Shown here: positions 8,967 to 16,172 of the stretch, piece by piece
Layout of the letters: each line of letters opens with the position of its first letter
Numbering within the stretch: the first letter of the stretch is position 1
From: an uncultured Prevotellaceae bacterium
GTDB taxonomy: Bacteria; Bacteroidota; Bacteroidia; Bacteroidales; Bacteroidaceae
NCBI GenBank assembly: GCA_902774795.1
Contig: CACYKA010000006.1
Location: forward strand, 1-64,000
Direction: 5' to 3'
DNA: 64,000 bases
Notes under the pieces: model-generated
What the model was told of the DNA's origin: nothing
The model's database searches: none
What the model saw: only the letters and a program-made list of their open reading frames with translations
Position numbers and translations under genes: made by a program

Positions 8967-11420
8967 TTAAAAAATTGTCTTCTTACCTTTCTTAATGTAT
9001 ATACCCTTCTGCGGGTTCTGTACCTTACGGCCAGAGAGGTCATAGACGGAAGGGGCAGTTGAGGTCTGGGCCGCCTGCTCGATGTCTCGTATGGCAGTGG
9101 CCGGAGTCATTGTTAACTGCATGGTGGCGATGGGGAAAAAGGAAGATAAAATGGCGTTATTTATGTCTCCCTGAAAGTCTTTGTATATCAGGACTTCAAC
9201 AACGTAGTTTCCTGGCTGCAGATCATCAAAGAACGCCATTGGGACTATACCCTGCGTGTTGGCAGCGAGGTTGACTGGGGTTATTGTGTAGCCTAAGCCG
9301 TTGAGGTTGATAAGTTCCTTGCCACCATCGTCCGTCGTGCGGTATATCTTGCCTAACATTAGGCTGTTATAGTCCATTGTGGTGCCGTTATTCAGCTGGC
9401 AGATGATAGAGTGGCAGGACAAACCTGTAGAGGTTGTTTCCTGTTCCACATACTCAATACCATCGCAGGTGAAGGGCAACGTCTCGATGGTAGCAAACGT
9501 ATGACCTAGGTAGGCGGGGTCTGCCATGACTTCGTCAAGCGTCATGCCGGTGAAGTCGAGTATTTTGTTGTTCTTTTCATCTTCGTCATCTCCGCTGTTT
9601 CTGTCTGGTACGGCTATGATTCCGACGTACTGGCCAGGCGTGGAGAATGACGCGCCTTCGAAGAGAATGTCGGTTGCAGTTCCCGCCTCAGAGAAGATGG
9701 TAGTCTTTACGCGAGCCTCCTTCGATGCCAGGACACCGTCGGTGATGGAGTAGGCTAAGAACTCAAGGGGGTGGATGGCTTCTTCGCCGCTGTTGCTGAT
9801 GGTGGCGGAGACCGAATGGGGCATGAAGGTCTGCATCGGACCATCGATGTGGATTGAAGCTGCATCGGTGCTGAATTTCGGGCAGGGATGGAAAATCGGA
9901 GCCTCGGCAGTGCCGTCGGCCTTGACGGTCAGTTCAATCACATACGTAGAACCGAAGAGATTGCGCCACGGGGCGTTCGTACCTGCTTCTTTATAGACGA
10001 CGGCGAGGTGGTGTGTTCCTGCGGTGAGTCCGTCAGTGATGTTCGAAGGCAGGGTAAAGTAGCAGTCCTTATTTGAGAGATTGTCGAAGGCGGGTGTCTC
10101 GATGGACATTTCTCCACAGAGGCGGTTCAGGTCGGCGGTGCCGTCAGCCTGGCACTCGGCAAATGCAATAAGGAAGGTTGCGGGACGCCTTGTTATGTTA
10201 ACCGCACTTATCTGGTGGGGAATGCCGTTCTTCGTTTCATCCCATGTGCGACCCATAAGAACGAGCCCGTAGTCTTCTGGCGAGGTCGTTGCCGGCTGCA
10301 GGCCGATGCAGGCAGTCTGGCTGTTGGTATAGCCGTCTCCCGTGGAGCTCGATCCTGTACCTTGGCTGGTGGGGTTCATCAGCGTGAGTTTGAAATAGCC
10401 GTCGCTGCCACCGCTCCATCCCCAGTTTACGTGGAAATATGGCTCGCCGTCGTTCACCGTATAGCCATCAAGGACAAAGGCGTGTCCGCCGCCCGTCGAT
10501 GACGCGCCGAAGAAAATGGGCCTGCCCTCACGCAACTCGTTGTAGAGCAGGTCGTACCAGCCTTGAACACTATATGATGAAGCATTGACCATTGTCGCCC
10601 CCTGGTCGTAACCGAAGTTACGCATCATCATGTCGAGGTCAATGTACTGTGCACTGGACGCTTTGGGCGAATAGCCCATCTGCACAATCTGCCCACAATA
10701 GCGCATCAGCGTAGCCACAGCTGTCTGCTGCTCCTTAGTGGCATTGTCATCATAGATGTCGAGTATGTTATCCCAGTCAAACGTGACGGAGGGCAGTTCG
10801 TCCTCGGTGACTAAATCTTTGAAGTTGACGTAGGCAGGCAGCGGACCGACGACGGGCTCCTTCGGCCAGCGGTGATAGTTGATAATCTGTGCCAGCGCAG
10901 TTGCTACGCAGCCGGTGACACTCTGTCCGCCGTCTTTCACCGGGCACAAGGAGTTGAAGGGATATTTCTGGGACCATTGCGATGTCACCATAGGGGCGAT
11001 GTCTTCGTGTACAGCCACCTGCCGGACCTTGATGCCACTGCCAGACATGACGGTAATCTGAGCGGCCAAGTCGTCGAACCAAGCCTGCATGTTGGCAGGC
11101 ACGTTGTTCTCGTCGAAGCTGCCCTGCGAAGTATAGCCGAGCACGAAGTTGTCACCCACGCAGTCATCACCGCTCACCACGACGAAGCCCCGTGAGTCCG
11201 TCGCATTGAACACGTAGTATGGGCTTGTCTCTATCTGCACTGTACCTGCAATGTTGCGGCTCATGCCTCTGCCCTGCATGTACCCACTCTCCAGTGATGC
11301 TCCCCTCGCCTGAAGGAATTTCGCTGCTGCCTGTTGTGCAACATCTGGCGAAACGGGGTCCGCCACCATTTTCATTGCACAGCAAGCGACAGCTGCTAGA
11401 GTCATTATAGCCTTTTTCAT
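8967..11420 (-). CDS. C10 family cysteine protease, secreted
   Basis: 817 residues: signal peptide, Spi-type propeptide, and a C10 catalytic domain with Cys171 (SVTGCVATALAQIINYH) and His313 (GGGHAFVLDGY) before YFHVNWGWSG. A long beta-rich C-terminal region ends YDLSGRKVQNPQKGIYIKKGKKTIF, a short sorting-like tail common in Prevotella exported proteins. It is a close paralogue of 2958-5420 over the first ~320 residues and more divergent after that. This one has no heptamer tract before the tail. It is third in the leftward operon. Confidence 0.9.
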   Translation of the reverse strand: MKKAIMTLAAVACCAMKMVADPVSPDVAQQAAAKFLQARGASLESGYMQGRGMSRNIAGTVQIETSPYYVFNATDSRGFVVVSGDDCVGDNFVLGYTSQGSFDENNVPANMQAWFDDLAAQITVMSGSGIKVRQVAVHEDIAPMVTSQWSQKYPFNSLCPVKDGGQSVTGCVATALAQIINYHRWPKEPVVGPLPAYVNFKDLVTEDELPSVTFDWDNILDIYDDNATKEQQTAVATLMRYCGQIVQMGYSPKASSAQYIDLDMMMRNFGYDQGATMVNASSYSVQGWYDLLYNELREGRPIFFGASSTGGGHAFVLDGYTVNDGEPYFHVNWGWSGGSDGYFKLTLMNPTSQGTGSSSTGDGYTNSQTACIGLQPATTSPEDYGLVLMGRTWDETKNGIPHQISAVNITRRPATFLIAFAECQADGTADLNRLCGEMSIETPAFDNLSNKDCYFTLPSNITDGLTAGTHHLAVVYKEAGTNAPWRNLFGSTYVIELTVKADGTAEAPIFHPCPKFSTDAASIHIDGPMQTFMPHSVSATISNSGEEAIHPLEFLAYSITDGVLASKEARVKTTIFSEAGTATDILFEGASFSTPGQYVGIIAVPDRNSGDDEDEKNNKILDFTGMTLDEVMADPAYLGHTFATIETLPFTCDGIEYVEQETTSTGLSCHSIICQLNNGTTMDYNSLMLGKIYRTTDDGGKELINLNGLGYTITPVNLAANTQGIVPMAFFDDLQPGNYVVEVLIYKDFQGDINNAILSSFFPIATMQLTMTPATAIRDIEQAAQTSTAPSVYDLSGRKVQNPQKGIYIKKGKKTIF

Positions 11421-11447
11421 TGTCTGTGATTTTCCTTGTTAAGTTGT

Positions 11448-13892
11448 TTATTCTTCGTTCAACATTTTCTTGATTTTCTCAACATCTGCTTCATATTCCT
11501 TTGGAATAACACCGGCTTCGCTGAATGCTTTGAAGTCACTCAGGAATGTCTCTTTCTTCTCCGATTTATACTGACGATACATTTGCTCTGCCTCAGCGTA
11601 TTTGCCTTGGAACAACAATGCGGCAGCAAGATTTGTCGCTATCCAGTGTTTAGTAGAATCTATAGCAAGTGCTTCACGGCCATATTGTTCTGATTCTCCA
11701 TACTTCCTTAAAATTATCTCATAGTAAGACAAATTACCAAGTGCCTCAACATACTTAGGTCCCTTTTCCCCCGAACGGCGATAGATTTCCAACATCTCTT
11801 TCACCACATCCACAAAGTCGCTATAATTCTTGGCTCCATAGTACATAGCTGCCAGATTGTTCAACGTCTGAAGCAAATAGGGCTCATATGTAGAGGGATT
11901 GGAGGCTGCAAGAGGTCTAAGCATCTCCGAAGCCTCTTTGCATGTCATCTCTGCCTCGTTGAAACGCTTATTGTTGTAATAATGAATAGTCAGATTGTGC
12001 AAAACCTGAATCAAATCGGGCTCGTATTCAGAGGGATTGGAGACAACAAGGCGCCTGTAGATTTCCGCAGCCTCTTTCAACGTCGTTTCAATGTGGCCGT
12101 AATGTTTGTTGTTAATATACAAAGAAGCCAGCATTGCCAAACTACGAGCATAGGTAGGCTCGTAGGCAGACGGATTGGAGGCAGCAAGAGGTTTATAGAA
12201 TTCCACTGCCTCTTTATATAATGCTTCCATGTCGTTATAACGCTGGGTGGCATTGTACATCTTTGACAAATCATCAAATGTTGTAACAAAATCTTCCTCA
12301 TAGGCGGAAGGATTGGAAGCAGCAAGACGCCTGTATATCTCCAAAGACTCTTTGTACACCGGCTCAGCCTCGCTGAAACGCTGGGTGCTGGCATACAGAA
12401 GTGCCAGATTGTTCAACGACTGAGCCACCTCAGACTCATAGGCTGTGGGATTGGCGGCAGCAAGACGCCTGTATATCTCCAAAGACTCTTTGAACACCGG
12501 CTCTGCCTCGCTGAAACGCTGGGTCTTGGCATATATAAGTGCCAGAGTTCTCAACGACTGAGCCAAATCGGGTTCATAGGCAGACGGATTGGCGGCTGCA
12601 AGACGCCTACGTATCTCCAGCAACTCTTTTAACACCGGTTCCATGTCGCTATAACGCTGGGTTTGATAGTACAAACTTGTCAAATCCTTCAATGTATTAT
12701 CCAAATCAGGCTCATAGGCGGAAGGATCGGAAGCCGCAAGGCGCCTGCGTATCTCCAAAGCCTCCTTTAACATCGGCTCGGTCTCGTTTAAACGCTGGGT
12801 CTTGACATACAGAAGTGCCAGATTGCTCAACGTCTGAGCCAAATCAGGCTCATAGGCAGACGGATTGGCAGCAGCAAGGCGCTTACGTATCTCCAAAGCT
12901 TCTTTGAACATTGACTCGGCCTCGCTCCAACGCTGGGTCTTGGCATACACACTTGCCAGATTGCTCAATGTCTGAGCGAAATCAGGCTCATAGGCGGAGG
13001 GGTTGGCGGAAGCAAGGCGCTTACGTATCTCCAAAGCTTCTTTGTGCATCGACTCGGCCTCGCTGTAACGCTGGGTGTCAGAGTATAGAATTGCCAGACT
13101 GCTCAATGTCTGAGCGAAATCAGGCTCATAGGCTGTAGGATTGGCGGCTGCAAGGCGCTTACGTATCTCCAAAGTTTCTCTGAACATCGGCTCGGCATCG
13201 CTGTAACGCTGGGTGCCGGTATACAGAAGTGCCAGATTGTTCAACGATGTAGCCACATCACGCTCATAGGCTGTGGGATTGGCGGCAGCAAGGCGCCTAC
13301 GTATCTCCAAAGATTCTTTGTACATCGACTCTGCTTCGCTGAAACGCTGGGTCTCATGGTATAGAGCTCCCAGATTGCTAAATGTCAGAGCCAACTCAGG
13401 CTCATAGGCTGTAGGATTGGCGGCAGCAAGGCGCCTGTATATCTCCAAAATTTCTTTGTACATCGACTCTGCTTCGCTGAAACGCTGGGTAAGCGCATAC
13501 ACCATTGCCAGATCGTTCAACGACTGGGCAACGAGAGGCTCATAGTCAGAGGGATTGGATTCAGCAAGGCTACGGAAAATTGTATTGGCTTTTTTAAAAT
13601 ACGTTTCTGCCTCACCAAACATGTTTTGTTTTTGGCAGAATTTGGCATAGGCACATATTTCCCCCACATCACCTGTTTTGTCTGCGAGTCCCTTCAACAA
13701 CTCTCCGGCCTTTTCCCACTCATTGTTCTGCATGTATGCTTCTATTTGGGCTTTCACGCTCTGAACGGCTTTTAAGCTGTCTTGGGTGGTCAGTCCTTTC
13801 GCTTGACCCTTTTCCTCATAGGCAGATGCCTTCTGAATTGACACACCTGCGCAGCAAAGGACGGCTGCAAGAGTCATTAAAAACTTTCTCAT
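11448..13892 (-). CDS. Secreted tetratricopeptide-repeat protein with 46-residue repeats
   Basis: 814 residues. The signal peptide (MRKFLMTLAAVLCCAG...) is followed by ~90 residues of helix, then 13 tandem repeats of 46 residues (about residues 113-710) of the pattern NPSAYEPDLAQTLSNLALLY..TQRYSEAE.MYKEALEIRRRLAAA, then a less regular TPR end. These resemble kinesin-light-chain type TPRs and would build a superhelical protein-binding scaffold in the periplasm or on the surface. Central repeats are very alike at the DNA level, so copy number may vary between strains. It lies between an exported hypothetical gene and a C10 protease gene. Confidence 0.85.
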   Translation of the reverse strand: MRKFLMTLAAVLCCAGVSIQKASAYEEKGQAKGLTTQDSLKAVQSVKAQIEAYMQNNEWEKAGELLKGLADKTGDVGEICAYAKFCQKQNMFGEAETYFKKANTIFRSLAESNPSDYEPLVAQSLNDLAMVYALTQRFSEAESMYKEILEIYRRLAAANPTAYEPELALTFSNLGALYHETQRFSEAESMYKESLEIRRRLAAANPTAYERDVATSLNNLALLYTGTQRYSDAEPMFRETLEIRKRLAAANPTAYEPDFAQTLSSLAILYSDTQRYSEAESMHKEALEIRKRLASANPSAYEPDFAQTLSNLASVYAKTQRWSEAESMFKEALEIRKRLAAANPSAYEPDLAQTLSNLALLYVKTQRLNETEPMLKEALEIRRRLAASDPSAYEPDLDNTLKDLTSLYYQTQRYSDMEPVLKELLEIRRRLAAANPSAYEPDLAQSLRTLALIYAKTQRFSEAEPVFKESLEIYRRLAAANPTAYESEVAQSLNNLALLYASTQRFSEAEPVYKESLEIYRRLAASNPSAYEEDFVTTFDDLSKMYNATQRYNDMEALYKEAVEFYKPLAASNPSAYEPTYARSLAMLASLYINNKHYGHIETTLKEAAEIYRRLVVSNPSEYEPDLIQVLHNLTIHYYNNKRFNEAEMTCKEASEMLRPLAASNPSTYEPYLLQTLNNLAAMYYGAKNYSDFVDVVKEMLEIYRRSGEKGPKYVEALGNLSYYEIILRKYGESEQYGREALAIDSTKHWIATNLAAALLFQGKYAEAEQMYRQYKSEKKETFLSDFKAFSEAGVIPKEYEADVEKIKKMLNEE
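11763..13556. repeat. 138-bp tandem coding repeats, 13 units
   Basis: The DNA behind the 46-residue TPR units repeats every 138 bp, with recurring blocks such as GCGCCTGTATATCTCCAAAG and CGCTGGGT. The central units (about 12400-13500) are the most alike. Confidence 0.85.
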
Positions 13893-13935
13893 ACTTTTGT
13901 TTGTTTTAAAGTTAACATAAAACGTTATGTTTTTC

Positions 13936-14907
13936 TTAATTGATGCTTATCTTCTTGCCGTTCCTGATATAGATGTCTCGCGAGTGCGGCTTGTGTGAAT
14001 CCACGCGGATGCCACCGAGTGTATATGTGGCCTCTTCGGTAGCCTGCATGTCGCGACGTGCGGAACGGATGGCTGCGGGGGCCTCAACGTTTATAATGAT
14101 ATCGTCGCGATTGGCTCCTTCCTGCTGCCAGTTAGATGACAGCTTCAGACGGTATTCACCGGGCTTGGGATTCGCATAGCCCAACTTCAGGCTGTCATAG
14201 CATGCCAACAATGGACCGGTCTGGTCGCGGAAAATTGGTCCCTCCACCTTGGCAACCTCGGTTTCAGTGGTCTCGCCCTGCTCGTTTTTATCTATGTAGA
14301 AGAGTTGCATTGTAGCCTCTTCCGTGCCGCTAAGAGATGTGGGGTCGTAGGGATAGCCCGTATTAAAGAAGGCAACGGCAAGAAGGTCAGAACCATCCTT
14401 GACATCATAGTATCTGACGCGGGCATAGGGCTCATCCTTCACAACCACTTTTTCCTCGTATAGATAGTCCAGTCCGGGCACAGCGATACGATAGATATAT
14501 TCCCCTCCGCACTGCACATCCCTGCCCAAAGTATGTTTATCGTGGAAATGACGCGTAAACAGCAAATCTTCTTCGAACACGCCTGTGAGATAATTCGTAT
14601 TCTGTTCTATAAATGCTACCTTGTCATATGCATCAGTCAGGGAAATTTCTAACAGAGGGTTTTCCGGCACCTCTGGTATCTTGTTGTCTCTTTCGATAGC
14701 GATTTCCATTCCTGCCCGCTGATGGCCTGCATGCAATCCTTCGCCTGTCCAATCCATACTTTTGGGAGAATATGAATTTTTTTCATCCAGCAGAAGCTCC
14801 GTCACAAAAATGGGGGTAATGGTGACTTCATAGTCTTTGTTTTCCTGTGCCTGAGTACATACTGCGCAGCAAAGGACGGCTGCAAGCGTCAGTATAGTCT
14901 TTTTCAT
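13936..14907 (-). CDS. Exported protein of unknown function
   Basis: 323 residues. It has the signal peptide MKKTILTLAAVLCCAVCTQA, a beta-rich body with no family I recognise, and a C-terminal tail (YTLGGIRVD...RDIYIRNGKKISIN) like the short sorting-type tails of the neighbouring proteases. It is the first gene of the leftward operon, 43 bp before the TPR gene. A good promoter lies ~100 bp upstream at 15008-15038. Its signal-peptide DNA shares a 27-base identical stretch with the C10 protease gene at 2958-5420. Confidence 0.75.
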   Translation of the reverse strand: MKKTILTLAAVLCCAVCTQAQENKDYEVTITPIFVTELLLDEKNSYSPKSMDWTGEGLHAGHQRAGMEIAIERDNKIPEVPENPLLEISLTDAYDKVAFIEQNTNYLTGVFEEDLLFTRHFHDKHTLGRDVQCGGEYIYRIAVPGLDYLYEEKVVVKDEPYARVRYYDVKDGSDLLAVAFFNTGYPYDPTSLSGTEEATMQLFYIDKNEQGETTETEVAKVEGPIFRDQTGPLLACYDSLKLGYANPKPGEYRLKLSSNWQQEGANRDDIIINVEAPAAIRSARRDMQATEEATYTLGGIRVDSHKPHSRDIYIRNGKKISIN

Positions 14908-14948
14908 TGTCTTTTTGTTTCGTGTTAAGTGATTTCAGTGTTTGTATT

Positions 14949-14979
14949 CGACCTTTGGTCGCCTGCCTCAAATAGGTCG
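14949..14979 (-). other. Inverted repeat in the leader of the secreted-protein operon
   Basis: CGACCT (14949-14954) and AGGTCG (14974-14979) could pair in the ~90-nt untranslated leader upstream of the start at 14907. It is short, so it may be chance. Confidence 0.3.
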
Positions 14980-15007
14980 TTAGCAACTTTGTCAACATAT
15001 TTGGTTG

Positions 15008-15038
15008 CAAAGATACGATTAAGCGAGCAAAATACCAA
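15008..15038 (-). promoter_or_regulatory. Promoter for the leftward secreted-protein operon
   Basis: On the minus strand, TTG (15038-15036), a 20-bp spacer and TATCTTTG (15015-15008) match the Bacteroidota housekeeping consensus (TTTG, 19-21 bp, TAnnTTTG). The predicted start of transcription is near 15001, giving a leader of ~95 nt before the gene at 14907. Confidence 0.7.
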
Positions 15039-15200
15039 GCAAAAATGAAATAATTTTTCATTTTTGCTTGTATTTTCGAGTGCGAGTATCTTCGACGAAT
15101 GTCAAAGATACGATTAAGTGAGCAAAAAATAAGAGTTTAACTCTTTTTTTTCGAGCGTGAGTATTTTCGCCGAGTTTACGAGGCAAGGATACAATTAAGT
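15008..15200 (-). repeat. Three tandem promoter-containing repeats with hairpins
   Basis: CAAAGATACGATTAAG (15008), CAAAGATACGATTAAG (15103) and CAAGGATACAATTAAG (15184) head three units spaced 95 and 81 bp apart. On the minus strand each contains TATC(T/C)TTG. The first two are followed by an inverted repeat (15036-15070, 15 bp arms of AAGCAAAAATGAAA type; 15131-15145, AAGAGTT/AACTCTT) and a TCGAG(t/c)G(c/t)GAGTAT(c/t)TTCG element. They look like an iterated intergenic element, not unique sequence. Confidence 0.7.
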
Positions 15201-15356
15201 TATGAGAAATACAAATAAAAAATGTTATTTATTATATTTCCATGACGGAGTTTCATTCTTCAATCTTGGCTGGAGTAGAGCGTACTCTGTTTTGCATGAG
15301 AAGCATGGACAATCTTTTTGACGTCAGGCATGTTTTTTAATTTTTTTTGTCAAAAA

Positions 15357-15388
15357 CTTGCATTTCGCTTTTAAATTTTGTATCTTTG
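15357..15388 (+). promoter_or_regulatory. Promoter of a candidate small RNA
   Basis: CTTG (15357-15360), a 20-bp spacer and TATCTTTG (15381-15388) on the plus strand. An 8-bp inverted repeat TTTTTGAC/GTCAAAAA (15315-15322/15349-15356) abuts the -33 element and could be an operator. Confidence 0.65.
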
Positions 15389-15394
15389 CATTAC

Positions 15395-15486
15395 GTTTAA
15401 TTCAATCCAAGATACTTTAAAAAGTACAATAATTCACATTAAGACGGCTTTAGGCAGACAGTTGGATGCCTAAAGCCGTCTTTTCG
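15395..15486 (+). ncRNA. Candidate small RNA of ~90 nt with intrinsic terminator
   Basis: Transcription from the promoter at 15357-15388 would start near 15395 and end at a 16-bp perfect hairpin (15441-15456 with 15467-15482, 10-nt loop) closed by TTTT. There is no reading frame of note between them, and the next gene is on the other strand. A second segment, 15494-15518, is complementary (22 of 25 positions) to 15449-15473, so a longer transcript could fold differently and break the terminator hairpin. Alternatively this is the leader of a lost gene. Confidence 0.55.
15441..15486 (+). terminator. Rho-independent terminator
   Basis: AAGACGGCTTTAGGCA (15441-15456), a 10-nt loop and its exact reverse complement (15467-15482), followed by a T run. 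It is the strongest hairpin in the 14908-15643 gap. Confidence 0.75.
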
Positions 15487-15643
15487 TCTGCCCTTAGCCA
15501 TCCAACCGTCCGCCTAAACAGATTATCCCTATTCACCCAACTGCTTCTCCCTATTAAGTCAGTCCACTCCCCTTTTTGAATAGGCTGATTACCCTTTTAT
15601 CAGTTCTATCTTTGGTCTTTTGTATCTTCAATACCTATGAATT

Positions 15644-16090
15644 CTACACCGCCATTTTTGATTCCGTTGTAGAATTTCCGTTGATACACTCGTCACATTT
15701 TCCTTCGCACTCACTTTTACGCTTGCAGTAGCGTTCGCACTGTGCACAGAGATCGTAGCCTAGCATGGTACCAAGGATGAAGTCTTCCTCTGGTGTAAGC
15801 TGATTCAGTGGACGGTTGACAATAAGCCGGATAGCCTCAAGACACTCACGCCGTCCGAAGTAAACGTTCAGGTTATGCTGCCCTGCTGGTTGTACCAGAT
15901 AGGGAAAGCCCTGACTCTCCAATCGCTGTATTGCCAGTTCACTGTATCTCTTGTTACAGGTGAACAGCACCATGTGGCGCACACCCTTATGTAATTCGTA
16001 GATGTGGTTCATCAGCACCTTTATTTCTGTGGGGACAGTTGTTGCCTTGCAAGCGACATATTGTCGAGCGGTTCTTGTTGTTGTCATCAT
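15644..16090 (-). CDS. DUF2023 family protein
   Basis: 148 residues. VLMNHIYELHKGVRHMVLFTC, the NVYFGRRECLEAIRLI stretch and LTPEEDFILGTMLGYDLCAQCERYC match what I recall of DUF2023, a small dimeric protein of unknown function found in Bacteroides and in Campylobacter/Helicobacter relatives, often beside flavodoxin genes; none is seen here. The C-terminus carries six cysteines (115, 118, 122, 128, 132, 135) in a CxxCxxxC...CxxxCxxC layout that could bind metal. The start at 16090 lies ~26 nt after the predicted transcription start. It is monocistronic with its own promoter downstream of the NRPS gene. Confidence 0.75.
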   Translation of the reverse strand: MMTTTRTARQYVACKATTVPTEIKVLMNHIYELHKGVRHMVLFTCNKRYSELAIQRLESQGFPYLVQPAGQHNLNVYFGRRECLEAIRLIVNRPLNQLTPEEDFILGTMLGYDLCAQCERYCKRKSECEGKCDECINGNSTTESKMAV

Positions 16091-16099
16091 TTATTTTTT

Positions 16100-16125
16100 T
16101 TGCACCATGATTAATCACGGTGCAA
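16100..16125. promoter_or_regulatory. 26-bp palindrome over the DUF2023 transcription start (operator-like)
   Basis: TTGCACC-A-TGATTAATCA-C-GGTGCAA is a perfect palindrome except for one symmetrical pair, with TGATTAATCA at its centre (16108-16117). It overlaps the -7 box and the predicted start point, the usual place for a repressor. The half-sites recall FNR/CRP-type or iron-regulator sites, but the binder cannot be named. Confidence 0.6.
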
Positions 16126-16153
16126 AGGTACGGCAAAAAAAAGAAGTGCGCAA
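16123..16153 (-). promoter_or_regulatory. DUF2023 promoter
   Basis: Minus strand: TTG (16153-16151), a 20-bp spacer and TACCTTTG (16130-16123). It matches the Bacteroidota consensus and lies between the NRPS stop and the DUF2023 start. Confidence 0.7.
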
Positions 16154-16172
16154 TACCTAAAAATGAGCATTT

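Noticed and set aside
11763-13556. Regular repeats considered as a CRISPR array
   Set aside because: The period is 138 bp with no conserved short repeat/unique spacer layout, and the array is coding TPR sequence in frame.
13893-13935. AACATAA/TTATGTT hairpin as a terminator between the exported hypothetical and TPR genes
   Set aside because: Stem of only 7 AT-rich pairs with no T run on the minus strand; operon continuity is more likely.
14828-15061. 77-residue minus-strand frame over the promoter repeats
   Set aside because: It spans the predicted promoter and repeat hairpin and overlaps the signal peptide of the gene at 14907 in another frame.
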